This document shows positions 11,836-23,569 of a stretch of 64,000 bases of DNA, one piece after another. The position numbers and the translations under genes were made by a program. Numbering within the stretch: the first letter of the stretch is position 1; every line of letters begins with the position of its first letter. The stretch comes from Myripristis murdjan (Eukaryota; Chordata; Actinopteri; Holocentriformes; Holocentridae), in contig NC_043996.1 in assembly GCF_902150065.1 (NCBI RefSeq), positions 18,643,485 through 18,707,484 of the forward strand. The letters are read 5' to 3'. The notes under the pieces were generated by a model that did no database searches, had not been told where the DNA came from, and saw only the letters and a list, made by a program, of their open reading frames with translations.

Positions 11836-13646
11836 CAGAAAAATGAATCTACTGATTGAATGTACATGCCAGAGTCTTTACTCGAGGAAAAGCCAGGCAG
11901 TCTGTGGTCGGATGCCCTCCATGTGGCCTTCAGCTCGACGATACCGCCGATTTGGGTCCCTGCGCCTCCGGAGCAAATTCACATTTGTGTGTGGGACTTT
12001 GAAATGAAGACGTGGATGAGCCGATTGGACTAATCACTGTAATTGCTTGATTTGGTCTCAACATATTTATGAGACATTCAAATGTTTGATAAACGGGAGT
12101 GGAAACGGAAACCAAATATGAGGGAAACTAAGCTAAAGACTTCCATGTCTTTGCATTCACAGAAAATACTGTGATGAGTTTTGCTTTCCTCATAATGACT
12201 ATGAAGTATGTCTGAACTATGAACTATGAACCATTTGGTTTGAATAGGACACTTATTTTGATTGAATCACCAGTGTTAATGAGGAGTGTAAGACACTTCA
12301 ATTGCAGTGGAGCTTTTGGTTATTGTCGACAGTGCTCATCATGGGTCAGCTCATTTTATTGTGGGAAACCTCAGCTGCTCAGCCGTACAACTGAGCCGGT
12401 GTTTTGTGAACTCGGCCATAGACCATACAGTTTCAAAGCTGTCAGGGTGAAGTATCTTCACAGCAGCATGACTTTGAGTCGTTTGACTTTGACTCACACT
12501 CCTCTTCAGGGATGGAGGATACTTAACTGAATGTAACCCTCCCCCTCCCACCCCGTTACTTGAGTTTTGCAGTGGTCATAGCTTATGATTATGACTGCTT
12601 TGGAAAGCTTTGGAATCGGGAGAATTGAATGTAGGTTAAAGGGGACTAGTGGGTCTTGAAGGTCACAACCTATTCTCTAACTATGCGGTGGAAGGGGATG
12701 TGACATGTAAACTGTTTAACGGTCTGTATCGCGAACTGTGTAGGCTAAGACTGGGTCTCCTTTATTGTTTAGCAGAGAGGATCCGAGGCCCGTACTTACT
12801 CAGCGACTACACGTCGTATTTCTTTCTTTGGCCTTTGAGGCTTGGATGATTTTAATTATTGTCGATCATGACTGTCACCAGATATTGATTGTCATTCACA
12901 AGGAGATGGCACATTTTGTTTTTTTGTGACTGAACTGTAATGATCGTCAAATCAATGATGTGATTAAAATTCCTCGTCTTTGAGGCAAATGATTACCTAT
13001 CCAAGTGTTAGTTTTTGAGTAGAGTATGTTTTGCATTTCACTATTCTTGTATTTGGGATTTTTATTTTATTTTATTTTATTTTGTTTTGTTTGTTTGAGA
13101 GTAACCTAGTGAATAAATCTTTATGACATTTACAACAACATAGTTTTGGACTGCCTCAGCAATAATAAGCAACCCAGTTGGCATTAGGCTATCACTTTAA
13201 GTGCACAGATCACACAAACAGCACATTGCATAGATAACAATGGTTCCCCAGCGGTAACCAGGGGTATCACGGGAGAAACATTTCTGACCACAATCTCATG
13301 ACAGAAACCAGTCAATAGCTGATTAGGCCTATACTTTCAGTATGCAACTCCTTTTACAATTTTCCTTATTTTGACTTAGGTAAAGCAAAATTGAACTGCA
13401 GTTATTTTGCTGCCACAAATTATTTCAGAGGGCTAACATTTCCCCCTCTGTGATATTCTCTGTGATAAACTTTGTCCTCCGGTGTGGTTCCTTATCGGTG
13501 AATGCAAGTTTTATTGTCGGTGTGCAATAGCTTATCTAGTAACTGTGGGTAACGCACTAGGTAAACACTAGCACAAAGAGAACAACGTGAGTGGACTGTC
13601 CCATTTGAGCTGACTGTCCTTTTCTCGGATACCTCTCCACGTCGCC
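11836..13646. other. Intergenic region before arl14
   Basis: Short open frames only, none with recognisable domains. It may include decayed 3' sequence of the arl14-like copy at about 11.84-12.0 kb. The last 150 bases are presumably arl14 promoter and 5' UTR; no TATA box is obvious there. Confidence 0.5.
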
Positions 13647-14270
13647 ATGGGTCAGCAGGGATCTAAACAACCGGAGGCCCGAGTTCTCCTCTTGGGCCTG
13701 GACAACGCCGGCAAATCGACCCTCCTCTACAAACTGAAATTTAACTCATATGTTAATACCGTTCCTACCATAGGTTTCAACGTGGAAATGATTGAGGCAA
13801 AGAGGAGCAAGCGGAACATCGCCTTAACCGTGTGGGATGTTGGTGGCCAGGGACAGATGCGCCAATACTGGAAGAGCTTCCACCAGGACACAGCGGCTGT
13901 GGTATTCGTCGTGGACAGCTCCGACACCCAGCGTCTGGACGAGGCCCGTCGGGAGCTGGAAAACACACTGAGGAGTGACCAACTGCGGGGACGCCCATTG
14001 GTCGTCTTCACCAACAAGCAGGACGTCAACGGGGCACTGACTGTCACGGACATCACGGAACGGTTTAACCTCAGGAAGATTTGTTCAGATCGGAACTGGT
14101 TCGTTCAGCCTTGCTCTGCCTCAACAGGCTTTGGGGTCGAAGAGGGCTTCCAGCGGGTGGCCCAAATGCTCAAGCTCCCATCAGACCCAGGGATGATGAT
14201 GAAAGACAATTTCAGAGACACAGTGCATTATCTCAGATCGATGTCAACCTCAACAAAGGGTGCAGAGTAG
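13647..14270 (+). CDS. arl14: arl14, ADP-ribosylation factor-like GTPase
   Basis: Single-exon frame of 207 residues. ARF-like proteins are membrane-recruited GTPase switches; human ARL14 works on vesicle movement in antigen-presenting cells. Visible motifs in order: Gly-2 for N-myristoylation (MGQQGSK), P-loop GLDNAGKS (about residues 18-25), switch 1 PTIGFNVE (about 41-48), switch 2 WDVGGQ (about 64-69, with the catalytic Gln), NKQD (about 123-126), and the SA(S) guanine-binding segment in PCSASTG. The shared sequence [11 protein letters not shown] is characteristic of ARL14 rather than ARL11. The C-terminal tail is about 15 residues longer than human ARL14. Location between ppm1l and c3orf80 matches human synteny. 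The ATG at 13647 is the first in frame and gives the myristoylation glycine. Confidence 0.93.
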   Translation: MGQQGSKQPEARVLLLGLDNAGKSTLLYKLKFNSYVNTVPTIGFNVEMIEAKRSKRNIALTVWDVGGQGQMRQYWKSFHQDTAAVVFVVDSSDTQRLDEARRELENTLRSDQLRGRPLVVFTNKQDVNGALTVTDITERFNLRKICSDRNWFVQPCSASTGFGVEEGFQRVAQMLKLPSDPGMMMKDNFRDTVHYLRSMSTSTKGAE

Positions 14271-14315
14271 ATGGGAAGTTTTATTCATGGACATAAACGC
14301 TTGGAAACATTTATC

Positions 14316-14321
14316 AATAAA
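14316..14321 (+). promoter_or_regulatory. Polyadenylation signal of arl14
   Basis: AATAAA 46 bases after the arl14 stop codon, in an A/T-rich stretch. Confidence 0.6.
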
Positions 14322-15229
14322 ATGTATATTTGAAATACATTTGAAATACCAAGCTTTGTTCAAAATCCAAGCTGCTTTACACAACTTTATTAAACCATGT
14401 TATAAACATCAGCCACGTTTTCAGTGTTTGCTGAGATTAAATCAGAATATAAAAAAGTGAAGAAACGCGTGATTATGCGCACAATTAACACTTTCTTATG
14501 AGTAAAATCCCTTACGAAATAGAACAATGTAGTCCATTATTTAGAGGGATGGGAATCACAGAAAAACTAAGTTTCAGTGGGAATATTATATACTCAGGTC
14601 ACTCTAAAGTCATTGCTATGTATCACAGAAACAAATTAAGCCACTATGAGCATGGTATAGTTATTTTTCGTAAGGGATAACACCAACTGATTGTAACATT
14701 AATTCTACATCTATACTTTCACTTATTCAGAAATGTATCTTGATGCATATCTTTATGTTTGATTATCACCCATTGTCTTTACTGATTATACATTTGGGTT
14801 ATAGAGTTATCTTCTGATACATTAGCATTATGAAGGAAACACTGATTTTAAGAAATGCCCTAATGACTTATAAACATGCTTATCGCACAAAGACAAGAGC
14901 TCACTGAACCCACTGTAAATCCCTTAGTATACTGGCCACTGATATTTTAAAATTCGCTTTCAAGTGACATTATGTCTGACAAGATAGTTTTTGGCCAGTG
15001 TGGTAAATTGTTAGGTATAACTCACCAAACTGTTTTACACAAAAGCACACAATTTATTGGTTAAGAAAGCCCCTCTCTTGTGATTGTCTTTCAAACATAT
15101 TCCTTAGGGATTTTTGCTTGATCTTTGCTCTCCATTATAATGACAAGCCACGATATCAAAAATCAAATTCACTTAGGCTAAGGTATGGCTGCAGGGCCCT
15201 TATATTACTAGACCCAAATGACGCCCATG
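14322..15229. other. Intergenic region between convergent arl14 and c3orf80-like
   Basis: AT-rich sequence with no gene or repeat that I can support; it should include the c3orf80-like 3' UTR. Confidence 0.5.
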
Positions 15230-15727
15230 TCATGTAGCTTGTCCCTGCTGTGTGGTGGTCTCCGGCCGACTTCTGCACCCATCCCGCACCGTCTCCTCGT
15301 ACGTCGGCAGGTGTTTGCATTCATCGTATGAAGGCAATTTAGCCGTTAGAGCTGGATCAGCCAAGCTGTGCGATGACAAGGTCCCCATAAGCGGCTCTTG
15401 TGATACAGTAGCAGTTGGGTGCCCATTGCTGGGTAGGGTGTGTCGCCTGGATCTTGAACATACCATCCTCTGGATAAAATAGCCCACGGCGAAGAGAAGT
15501 AGCAGAATAAGCACCCCGGAAAGTTTACGGGTGATCATGGCGATGTTGTAGTAGGTCTTGTCCAGGATTTGCTTGCAACAGGTGACAGTAGTGGTGTCGT
15601 TCCCCTGCGCGCAGCAGACCTGGTCATCGCGACAAAAATCGTGTCCACATTTTCTGATCGAATGAACAATTGTACGCACAAAGAGGCAAACAGTGAAGGC
15701 CAGTGTTTGGTGTTTTAAGAAAACCAT
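15230..15727 (-). CDS. c3orf80: c3orf80-like single-pass membrane protein
   Basis: Single-exon frame; the chosen ATG (15725-15727) gives 165 residues. An upstream in-frame ATG would add 52 residues without a signal-like start. Domains: an N-terminal hydrophobic signal-type segment (about 1-24), a short cysteine-rich ectodomain (KCGHDFCRDDQVCC then VTCCKQ, six to seven cysteines), a transmembrane helix LSGVLILLLLFAVGYFIQR, and a cytoplasmic tail with two PY-type motifs, LPSYDECKHLPTYEE. Human C3orf80, as I recall it, shares the KLSG-LILL-LFAIGYF helix and the LPSYEE-KYLPTYEE tail, the best evidence for identity. Paired PSY/PTY motifs are the type bound by WW domains of NEDD4-family ligases, but no function is established. 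Position beside arl14 agrees with human 3q25. Confidence 0.85.
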   Translation of the reverse strand: MVFLKHQTLAFTVCLFVRTIVHSIRKCGHDFCRDDQVCCAQGNDTTTVTCCKQILDKTYYNIAMITRKLSGVLILLLLFAVGYFIQRMVCSRSRRHTLPSNGHPTATVSQEPLMGTLSSHSLADPALTAKLPSYDECKHLPTYEETVRDGCRSRPETTTQQGQAT

Positions 15728-17317
15728 AGTTCTTATATGTTCAAATGGACAGAGTAATCCAGGGAACTTCGGTGATGAAGCTGGTGAAACAGGATGCACG
15801 TAAGAGGATGCGTGCAAGGCGATGAATGTATGCTGCTGCAAAATGCATTTGGTTGAAGCGCTGACGCAGTGAGTCGGCAACATGAGACTCGGCGGAACCA
15901 GAGGGTATATTAAAAAAGCTTTTGGAAATCAAACTCATTACCACATCAAGTCCTCAAGTCACATTGAATAGCCACTAAAAATGAATTACGACTTGTAATC
16001 AGACAGCCTAATGTGCTTATACGGTACAGCCCCCTCACAACACATAAATATGTTAGCAATCCAAAACATGCAAAGGTTAATGTTCTTTAATGTGCCTCTG
16101 ATTTATTAAGCACTCAGCGAAAACATTGATGCTGTCTATCTTACAACGGTTTATTCTGCGATTTATATCATTTGATATGAAAGTAAACAAGCAGCTCTGA
16201 TGGAAATCGACCTGTTATCTCGGAAGCACTAAGCATTTAGCTATGATTAACGATTATCGACAAGTGTGTGTATGTTTCGGGGTTTGGATGTAGTCAAAGA
16301 GGTAGCCGCCATCAGATGGTTCAGGACCATGGACAGCACTAGAACATCCCCATAGGGAATACGCATTGTAAAATAAAAGGCTGCATTGTATGGGGTACAA
16401 GAGGCGCTGTCCAAGGTCCTGAAGCAAATAACCCCAAAGAGCGAACAAAGCTATCAGTGTTATCAATAATGAGGGTGCAAGAGTGCTTTGATCCATCCTA
16501 TAACAAATATAAATGTTCTAACAACACGGAGTTAATTTAATCATGAGTTCCAACACAATTTTTAAAGTCAAATAAGCCACGACTTGAGAGAACTGTGACT
16601 AATAATTTTACTGAATCTGGCAGGCAAGACCAGCATTTTATACTGCATTATCCTGTGGCAGAGAATAATCAATAATGTGTCTACATGATGAACAAATTGT
16701 GGGTGGTAATGGAGGGAAGTGCTCGCTAATAGTTACAATGACTGCTTTTCTCCTCGGTTGAAAATAGCTGGTATTATATCTGAGATGGATCCTGCAGGCA
16801 TGGAGTCAAAAGTGGATATACAGTATATATTTATACACATAAATCTCTCCTGTATGGATAAAATGTGCTCAAAACCCACATAATAAACTCAGTGTTTGCC
16901 ACAAGTATGAGTTCTTGATCACATTGTATAGGATATTCCTGGATTTTGTGAACATCATATATGCAATAATGGAAACACACACATTTCGCTAAAATAGCTG
17001 TTAATAAAGCCAAATCATGGTACAGTTGTAAAATATTTATTGGAAAACACATTACTATGCATGTGCTGCAAATGAAAGGGTGTTTTCCCCTATATAAAGG
17101 GAGGAACAGCCCAGTGAGTTTTGCTGGTTATCAATGAGGTTTACCTAGTCCAAGACATGTAAATTCTTGTTCAAGAGAGGTGGCATATGATATGACTGGA
17201 ATAATCTTAGCTGTATTCATAGCAATGTTTGTGTCATTCAAAATGCTTAGGCCTTGAGGACCTCTGTGTTGCCTGTTTAATGTGTTTCCTTGCTTTGAAG
17301 GTAGCAGTGATGAAGTC
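15728..17317. other. Intergenic region between c3orf80-like and ZP3-like genes
   Basis: AT-rich sequence; no exon, RNA gene or bounded repeat is supported. It should contain the c3orf80-like promoter and the ZP3-like 3' flank. Confidence 0.5.
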
Positions 17318-20306
17318 TCAGGTTTTCACAGACTCAGGTAATGCTGCTCTTGGGGGAAATGTTGCAGTCAAAATAGCTACCTCTGTGGCAACTTTGCTGG
17401 ATGGCAGGATGACCAGTGGTCCCAAGTGGGTGGCCTTAGTCCTCTCTGGAAATAAACATTTTCTCAGTTACAATACTTTAAAGTATCTCTTTCAGCTGCT
17501 TTAAATTTTACTTTAAATCTGTCCCTGAAATTTGTTGTACTTTGCATTTGAGCTGACCTTAAAAAACTTGGTTGAATAAAGATGCATTTTAGTAACTAAT
17601 TAAGTTAATATCTGCTGTACTCACCCTCCTTGGAATCTACTCCTCTCTTCATCAATCCAGCAGAGGATGAAGATGGCAGACCTTTGTTCAACTTGGTCTG
17701 GTACATGCCTGGACGGAGTCGAACATAGTTGGCTGGGTTTTTTGAGGGCCTGTTCCGGACAACAGTGTCCTGTGTAGTGAGGTCAGGCTGGGTGGTGGTG
17801 GTGATGATGGCACTTTGGGAGGCCTCTGTGAGCTGAGACTCAACTGACCGCCTGGTGATGTCACAGCTTGTACAACCCTGGTCATTCCCATCTATTGACT
17901 GCCATCTAGGTGAGAAGGCATTCTTGTCAGGTTATGAAAATTATCAGCTAAATTTTTTTTTCCATGACATGAGGGGTGATTAACCCACTGGACTGTTATC
18001 CAACATATGGAACAAATAATTTGAGTGCTCTGTTGGTTAAGGTACAGTAGCCGATATGGTTCCATACATAGTGAACATTCAGGTCAGTTCATTGTCAGTG
18101 AGGAGGTCATCAGCCGAGGTTCTTGCCAAAGGTGAAGAAAGAGTGTTTTGTCAGTGGTCAGTGCAAAATGACTGACTCAGTGAATATTAGCCAGTGCAAA
18201 ATCTAAGATTTGCACTGGCTTACCCTTTTAATAGAAAAGATAAAGCCTCCAAAACACAGTGTACAGTCCTGTCTTCTTTTCTGACTGTGAAGTAGTACAA
18301 CCTGTGAGGTGCAGCAGGAAGAATTAACTATGTGAACTTATGATAGCTCCATGAACATCACACCTGTTGTCGATGAAAGAGCAGGCCCTATTCTTAGAGT
18401 TGGTTGCTACTGAGGCCGGGACAGCCTTCACATAACAGGTGATATATATCTGTAGGTGAGATGGCAGATACATTCAAACTCATTTTTCAGGTCATATCAA
18501 TACTGGCTAAATTCTGGCAGACTGAACATAAAGAGAAATATGAATATCACACTGGCAAGCTTGTACAGAACATTTCATAGAATAATGAATAAGTTGGGAG
18601 AGGAAACCAACCAGATTGGAAGACTCCTGGTAGAACCTAAATGCATCCAGCTGGAATCTCAACTTATGTTCCTGAACTCTTGGCAGGAAATGGGAGCTGG
18701 AGCCCGTCAAATAAGCATCAACAAGACATCTGGTAAGAAAACACAGGACAAACAATAGCAATACAGTCATTTGAAATTAAATCAAAAGATAATCAACTGA
18801 AAATATAAACACAAGAAAGTAACGATCACCTCATTACAAAAAGCCATTCTTTTTAGAGCTTTATGTTGTGTGTTTTCAAAGAGCTCACCCATTATGTTCA
18901 ATGAAGTCATATCTTAAGATAGCCTCTGCATCGGGAGTCGCTGTGGCAACACAACGGTCTACATAGACTCGAAGGGGCATGTGGTTACCCACAATGACAG
19001 ATACTTCCAGATGAATGGGGTCACCCATAAAATAGGCATGAGAACCCCTCTCAAACTGCCAGTCATCTATGCAGAGGTGACACTGAGCATGAGATCGCCA
19101 GCCTTTCAAGTAGCTCATTTGTTTAGTATGCAATAGGCTTGAATACATATGTGGATGAAAAAATATGCTCTATTAATACCAGCCTCTTAATACCAGTCAT
19201 GAGTCGTAGATTGAAGTCTATTTGGTCCTCAGCTGTGGCTGTAGATCCAAAAGGTACCCAGGTGGGTTGCAGGGCAATGCCATCCATAGCATACTTTCTG
19301 GAAAAAAAAAAAATACTTTTAACAATATTTTTACATGACATCTTTGCATTACCAAAGTGCCAAAGAACAACGCATGGATAGGGAGATATTCGATTAACTA
19401 CACATAGATGGTTACTAAACATTTCCAACTCCAACTGTCAAATACAATGTACTCACTTTTCATAATGACATTCAACTGGAATAGTTGCTCCATCCAGTCG
19501 AAGCACACCATCAGGAGAAGGTTCAGGTGAGTACACAAGAATGTTGGAATAGACAAGCTTCTCATTTGTGGACTGAAAACAGGTGAAATGTTAGACTTCT
19601 GACTTAGATAAAAAAGTACCCATTTTATCAATGCATTACACCACAAAAGGCCAGGTTTGGACTGAAACTCTGTCACTAAACACCTGACACTCACTATGTC
19701 AATTTTTCATCTTATTTGAAAAGTCCATAGTATAAGAGTTGCTTGATCACAAATATGCAAACCAAGACAGTTTTACACTTGGAAACAGTAGATACTGGTC
19801 TAACACCAAGTTACAACTCTATAGATCCTATATGATCTGTACTCTATTATGACTACAAACGAATTGGACCCCCCCCCCATAAGAAAAAATCTATTTACAG
19901 ATAGTTTAGTGCCACAATCCATCAGCTGGACATGAATGGTGAATTCTGCCACTCCGGATGGGACTGCTCGGCATGCACTCCCTTTGCTCACTGAATCTGA
20001 GCCCAGCTGTAAATGTCTGCTCTCCACAAGAAGGCCTGTGTAAAACAGGTCAGCCTGCACCACAACCTCCAGCGAATCCGCATGACACTTGACCACTACA
20101 GCTCGTTGAGGACGCGTCTTGGGCTCTGCACTTTGCTGCTGTTTCACCTTAGTCGATTCAGGCTGGATCTGATGCACGTTAAATCTCCTTGGGCTGTAGG
20201 GCATTCCTGTGCTGGAGGCGGGATTATGCAATAATCTACACTGTGTGAAAGTGCAAAGCGAGAGAAAGATGATGATCCACCACGAAGAACTTTGCTGAAG
20301 GTCCAT
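17318..20306 (-). CDS. ZP3-like zona pellucida glycoprotein (egg coat), eight exons
   Basis: Exons (minus, 5' to 3'): 19899-20306, 19457-19572, 19194-19297, 18889-19066, 18612-18729, 18364-18449, 17625-17905 and 17318-17445. Phases add up exactly to 472 residues plus TGA (17318-17320). ZP3 proteins polymerise through a ZP module into the egg envelope. Features: signal peptide MDLQQSSSWWIIIFLSLC; ZP-N with VVVKCHADSLEVVV through ELMDCG-type sequence in exon 1; linker LVYSNILVYSPEPSPDG, RLDGATIPVECHYE; then the ZP-C signature DGIALQPTWVPF, DDWQFERG, YFMGDPI, PLRVYVDRCVAT, FQLDAFRFYQE, IYITCYVKA and CSFIDNRW. These are close to classic ZP3. The Ser/Thr-rich tail lacks a transmembrane anchor, as in many fish ZP3s. 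Fish have several zp3 paralogs and I cannot say which this is. The ATG at 20304-20306 was chosen because it starts the signal peptide. Confidence 0.92.
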
Positions 20307-20381
20307 ACCTGGGCTCGCAAATCTAGCTGCGGAAAACTGGCGGTGTCCACACCCACTGAAAATACCTCGGCAGATGTGAGT

Positions 20382-20445
20382 CGCCAATCACCGATAAGGT
20401 GCGACCCATTAACACCTGCACCAAAAGAGGTTGATTGGCGGGTGT
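20382..20445 (-). promoter_or_regulatory. Inverted CCAAT-box pair upstream of ZP3-like gene
   Basis: Two CGCCAATCA-type boxes face each other about 40 bases apart (gtcgccaatcacc and ggttgattggcgggt), 80-140 bases upstream of the ATG. No clear TATA box was seen. A proximal promoter role is inferred from position. Confidence 0.4.
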
Positions 20446-21627
20446 CTCAGCCTAACCTTATCTCTCATTTCCGGTTTTCAGGTCTCTTCATTGTTGTTTA
20501 ACCAACATATAGCGTATCTATTAAATTAAACAGCCTATTACAATTTCTACTGCTCTCCTAAAACTTTGGATGTGTGCTTTATTTCCCACTAGATGGCAGT
20601 AAAGTCACATATAATCGGATCAGTCAAACTATTCAACTGTACAGTCATTTTTCCATTGATTGAATGAATGAACTGTAGGACTTGAGCCAAATTGCTCAAA
20701 CTGATTTAGGTTGTTGGTAGTAAATATATTCCATCTATACGTTTATTTAGCTTTAAAACAGGCTACAGAATAGTACAATCTCAAGGAGGGCAACAACCAT
20801 GGGTAATCTATATTTTGAAACTGGGCTGTCTGAAATTACAGAGGCAGGATAATGCAGAGCACTGCAGGAAAGTGTCATTACCTATATGAATGTGGAATAT
20901 GAGCCATATTTAACATGCCAATAGCATATGAAACTATCAAGTATGTCAACGATTCTCAAAATGCCTTTTAACTTTCCACAACCGATTGCAGATTGACCTG
21001 AAATTTCTAAAGGCATCTAAAACCCCAGAAGAGGTGAATGTTTTTTGATAAACAACTGCAACTTTGTGCAAAAAAGTGGAAATTTAAATGAATACAGACA
21101 CATCTACTTTGCATAGATCAAGTGGCATAATCCGGAAAGGGTAAATCTTGAGTGTTGTTATTTCACCTTAAATAGAAAATAAATATGCATTGTTTTAGTT
21201 CTGAGGAAATGGAAATAAAAATTAACTTGACAAGCAAATATATTTCCCTTGTTAGAGTCCTACTGGAAAATGTTGCATACTGTGTTCCAGTTTAGATATG
21301 TAATGATTAGACTGGATTATGCATTAATCTTAGTAAGAAGTCAGTTATGCAAACATATTGCATTATCTCTCTTAAAAGTGAGAAATGTGATCTTACATAT
21401 TTTTATGTCACATCTGCTTTGTAAGAGAGAAAAGATGAGAGTCACAAGCAACAAAGGTTCCAGGCCAATTTCAAACCCAAGGGCTTGCATTTGCATGATA
21501 TTTGCCAGGTGGGAATTGGTACAGTAACCTCCCAATTCATGTTTCATGATATTTGGGTTCTGATTTAATATGTATTGTGTGTGTGTTGTGTGTGTGTTTG
21601 ATGTGTATTGTGATTTGATATATACAG

Positions 21628-21720
21628 TGCATTCAGAAAGTATTACCCCTCCACTTTTTTCACGTTTGTTATGTTGCAGCCGGATGCTCCTGATGCTACA
21701 ATTGTTTTTTTTTTTTTTTT
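21628..21720. repeat. Tc1/mariner-type terminal-repeat fragment
   Basis: Starts tacagtgcattcagaaag and continues with ttgttatgttgcagcc, the same terminal sequence as the complete element 600 bases further on. It runs into a poly-T and no matching second end is seen, so it is a fragment. Confidence 0.65.
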
Positions 21721-22237
21721 TTTTTTTTCTTTAGTGATCATGATTTGCAGCTTAATTTTGTCCAATCCCAAATAGATGCCTTGGTCATCTGATGCCTTGG
21801 TCAGGCTCCTTCAGGAGCCTGTACATCATTGGATTATTGTAACTGTACTCAGAAATCCTGGCTGTGCTTTCTCTCCTGTGCCTCCCCCGCTCTGTCCCTG
21901 TAGGTTTCAATTACCCTAAATGAAATGGAACATTGGCGCAATAGAGAACAGTTTCAAAACAACAAGCTTTCTGTGGAGAGTACGTCATAGGTCTCTCTCA
22001 CCCAGTGTTGCCACAAAACCTCAAGCTAATTTCACTCAACAGGGAAGCCTATATATACAGGTAGGCTGCTCACTTCCTCTTAGTTACTATCATGCTGGTA
22101 AGTGGTAAAGCAATTATCAAACAATAAAAAAAAAAAAAAGTAATTAGCAACAATTTAAAACATCATTGTTAACTGACAGTTCTGCTAATCATGGTGGCTA
22201 CATTTGCATTTTTCACTGTTTGTTGTCCTGAACTATA

Positions 22238-22664
22238 CAGTGCATTCAGAAAATATTCAGTCCCCCTTCACTTTCTCACTTTTGTTATGTTGCAGTCTGA
22301 TGCTACAATTGTTTAAATTCATTTTTTATCCCATTAATCTACACTCAGTACCCTACAATGACAACGTGAAAACAGAATTTTAGAATTTTTTGTAAATTTA
22401 TGAAAAAGGAAAAACTGAAATATCAAGTATTCAGACCCTTTGCAACAACACTTGAAATTTAGCTCAGGTGCCTCCCATTTCTCTTGATCCTTGCTGAGTT
22501 TCTACACCTTGAATGGAGTCCACCTGTGGTAAATTAAATTGACTGGACATTTCTAAAATTCTGTTTTCACTTTGTCATTATGGGGTTCTGAGTGTAGATT
22601 AATGAGAGGAACATAACAAAAGTGGAAAAAGTCAAGGGGGTCTGCATACCTTCTGAATGCACTG
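22238..22664. mobile_element. Short Tc1/mariner-type non-autonomous element
   Basis: Flanked by TA on both sides. Starts CAGTGCATTCAGAAAATATT and ends with the inverse CTTCTGAATGCACTG. The inverted repeats are long: the left end carries atctacactcagtaccc and attttg-rich blocks, and the right end their complements. Total about 427 bases and no transposase, so it is a MITE of the common fish Tc1 class. Confidence 0.85.
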
Positions 22665-23216
22665 TAAGCTCATTATATTTTATGTGTTGTATCCCTTCAC
22701 TGAGTACTGAACAAGGTAACACAAGCCACACTAAAACATGCCTCAGTCAACTGGTGGGAAGCAACCTTTCCTGAAAAATGTCACTGAAAAATGTAATATT
22801 TCTCAGTGGGTTGAGTACTTTTCTAGTGTTAATTTGGAAGAGAAATCACCTATTTAGTGATTCTAGCCAGTCTTAAGTTCTATGATTATTTTCAGATGTA
22901 TACAAGGAATTGCTTTGTAGTTTGAACTGAGATCACTATAAACCATAAACTCAGTACATTCACTGGTTGCAATAGATTATTGTAGCTGCCAAGCAGAGTC
23001 ATTTGGTAATATATCAGCTGACCCACATAGCACAACACAAACCCAGCACAAAAATAAGAATCAGACTCAGCTGGTACAATATGTTTATGCACTGTTACTG
23101 TAGTTTCTCTATAGCAAGAATAAAGTGTTTAAAAGTTGTAGAGTGATATAGTTTAAGTAAAATAAAACAAAACTGAATGAATGAATAGTAGAGAGCGCAT
23201 TTATGCAGGAACAATA

Positions 23217-23222
23217 TTTATT
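23217..23222 (-). promoter_or_regulatory. Polyadenylation signal of il12a
   Basis: AATAAA on the minus strand about 350 bases after the il12a stop codon. Confidence 0.55.
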
Positions 23223-23569
23223 TCACACTTTCTTATACAGAATCATGAAACAATAATAAATAGTTGAAATAAATAGCCCACAGCAAAACCATAGTATTAA
23301 CAGTATAGCAATGTAGTCTGTGAATAAATATCAAAAGGAATTCATCATCTCAGTGATACAATATCAATACACCTAATTAGGTGAATACAATTAAACATGA
23401 TAATTAGATACCAAAAGTAGTGAAATAGACTTAAGTGTTTCCTCTCACAGTTATCAGATTATTTACTCTAAATATGGGCTGTCACTGTCATTGTTGGAGT
23501 AATTATAAAGAATAATTCTGCATAGCTTTTTCAAACTATCAGCATGAGCTTTTGTAGCTCAGTGACAAT
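23223..23569 (-). promoter_or_regulatory. AU-rich 3' UTR of il12a
   Basis: On the minus strand this 3' UTR carries several ATTTA pentamers (around 23258, 23269, 23326 and 23474), some overlapping TATTTATT. Such elements commonly shorten cytokine mRNA half-life; the function here is inferred. Confidence 0.5.

Larger units (their letters stand above)
20446..23216. other. Intergenic region between ZP3-like gene promoter and il12a
   Basis: AT-rich; carries Tc1/mariner-type repeat sequence at 21628-21720 and 22238-22664 plus poly-T and poly-A runs. No coding exon is supported. Confidence 0.55.

Noticed and set aside
15741-15883. Longer start for c3orf80-like, adding 52 residues
   Set aside because: The extra residues look like 5' UTR. 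The internal ATG at 15727 begins directly with a signal-like hydrophobic segment and gives the family's size.
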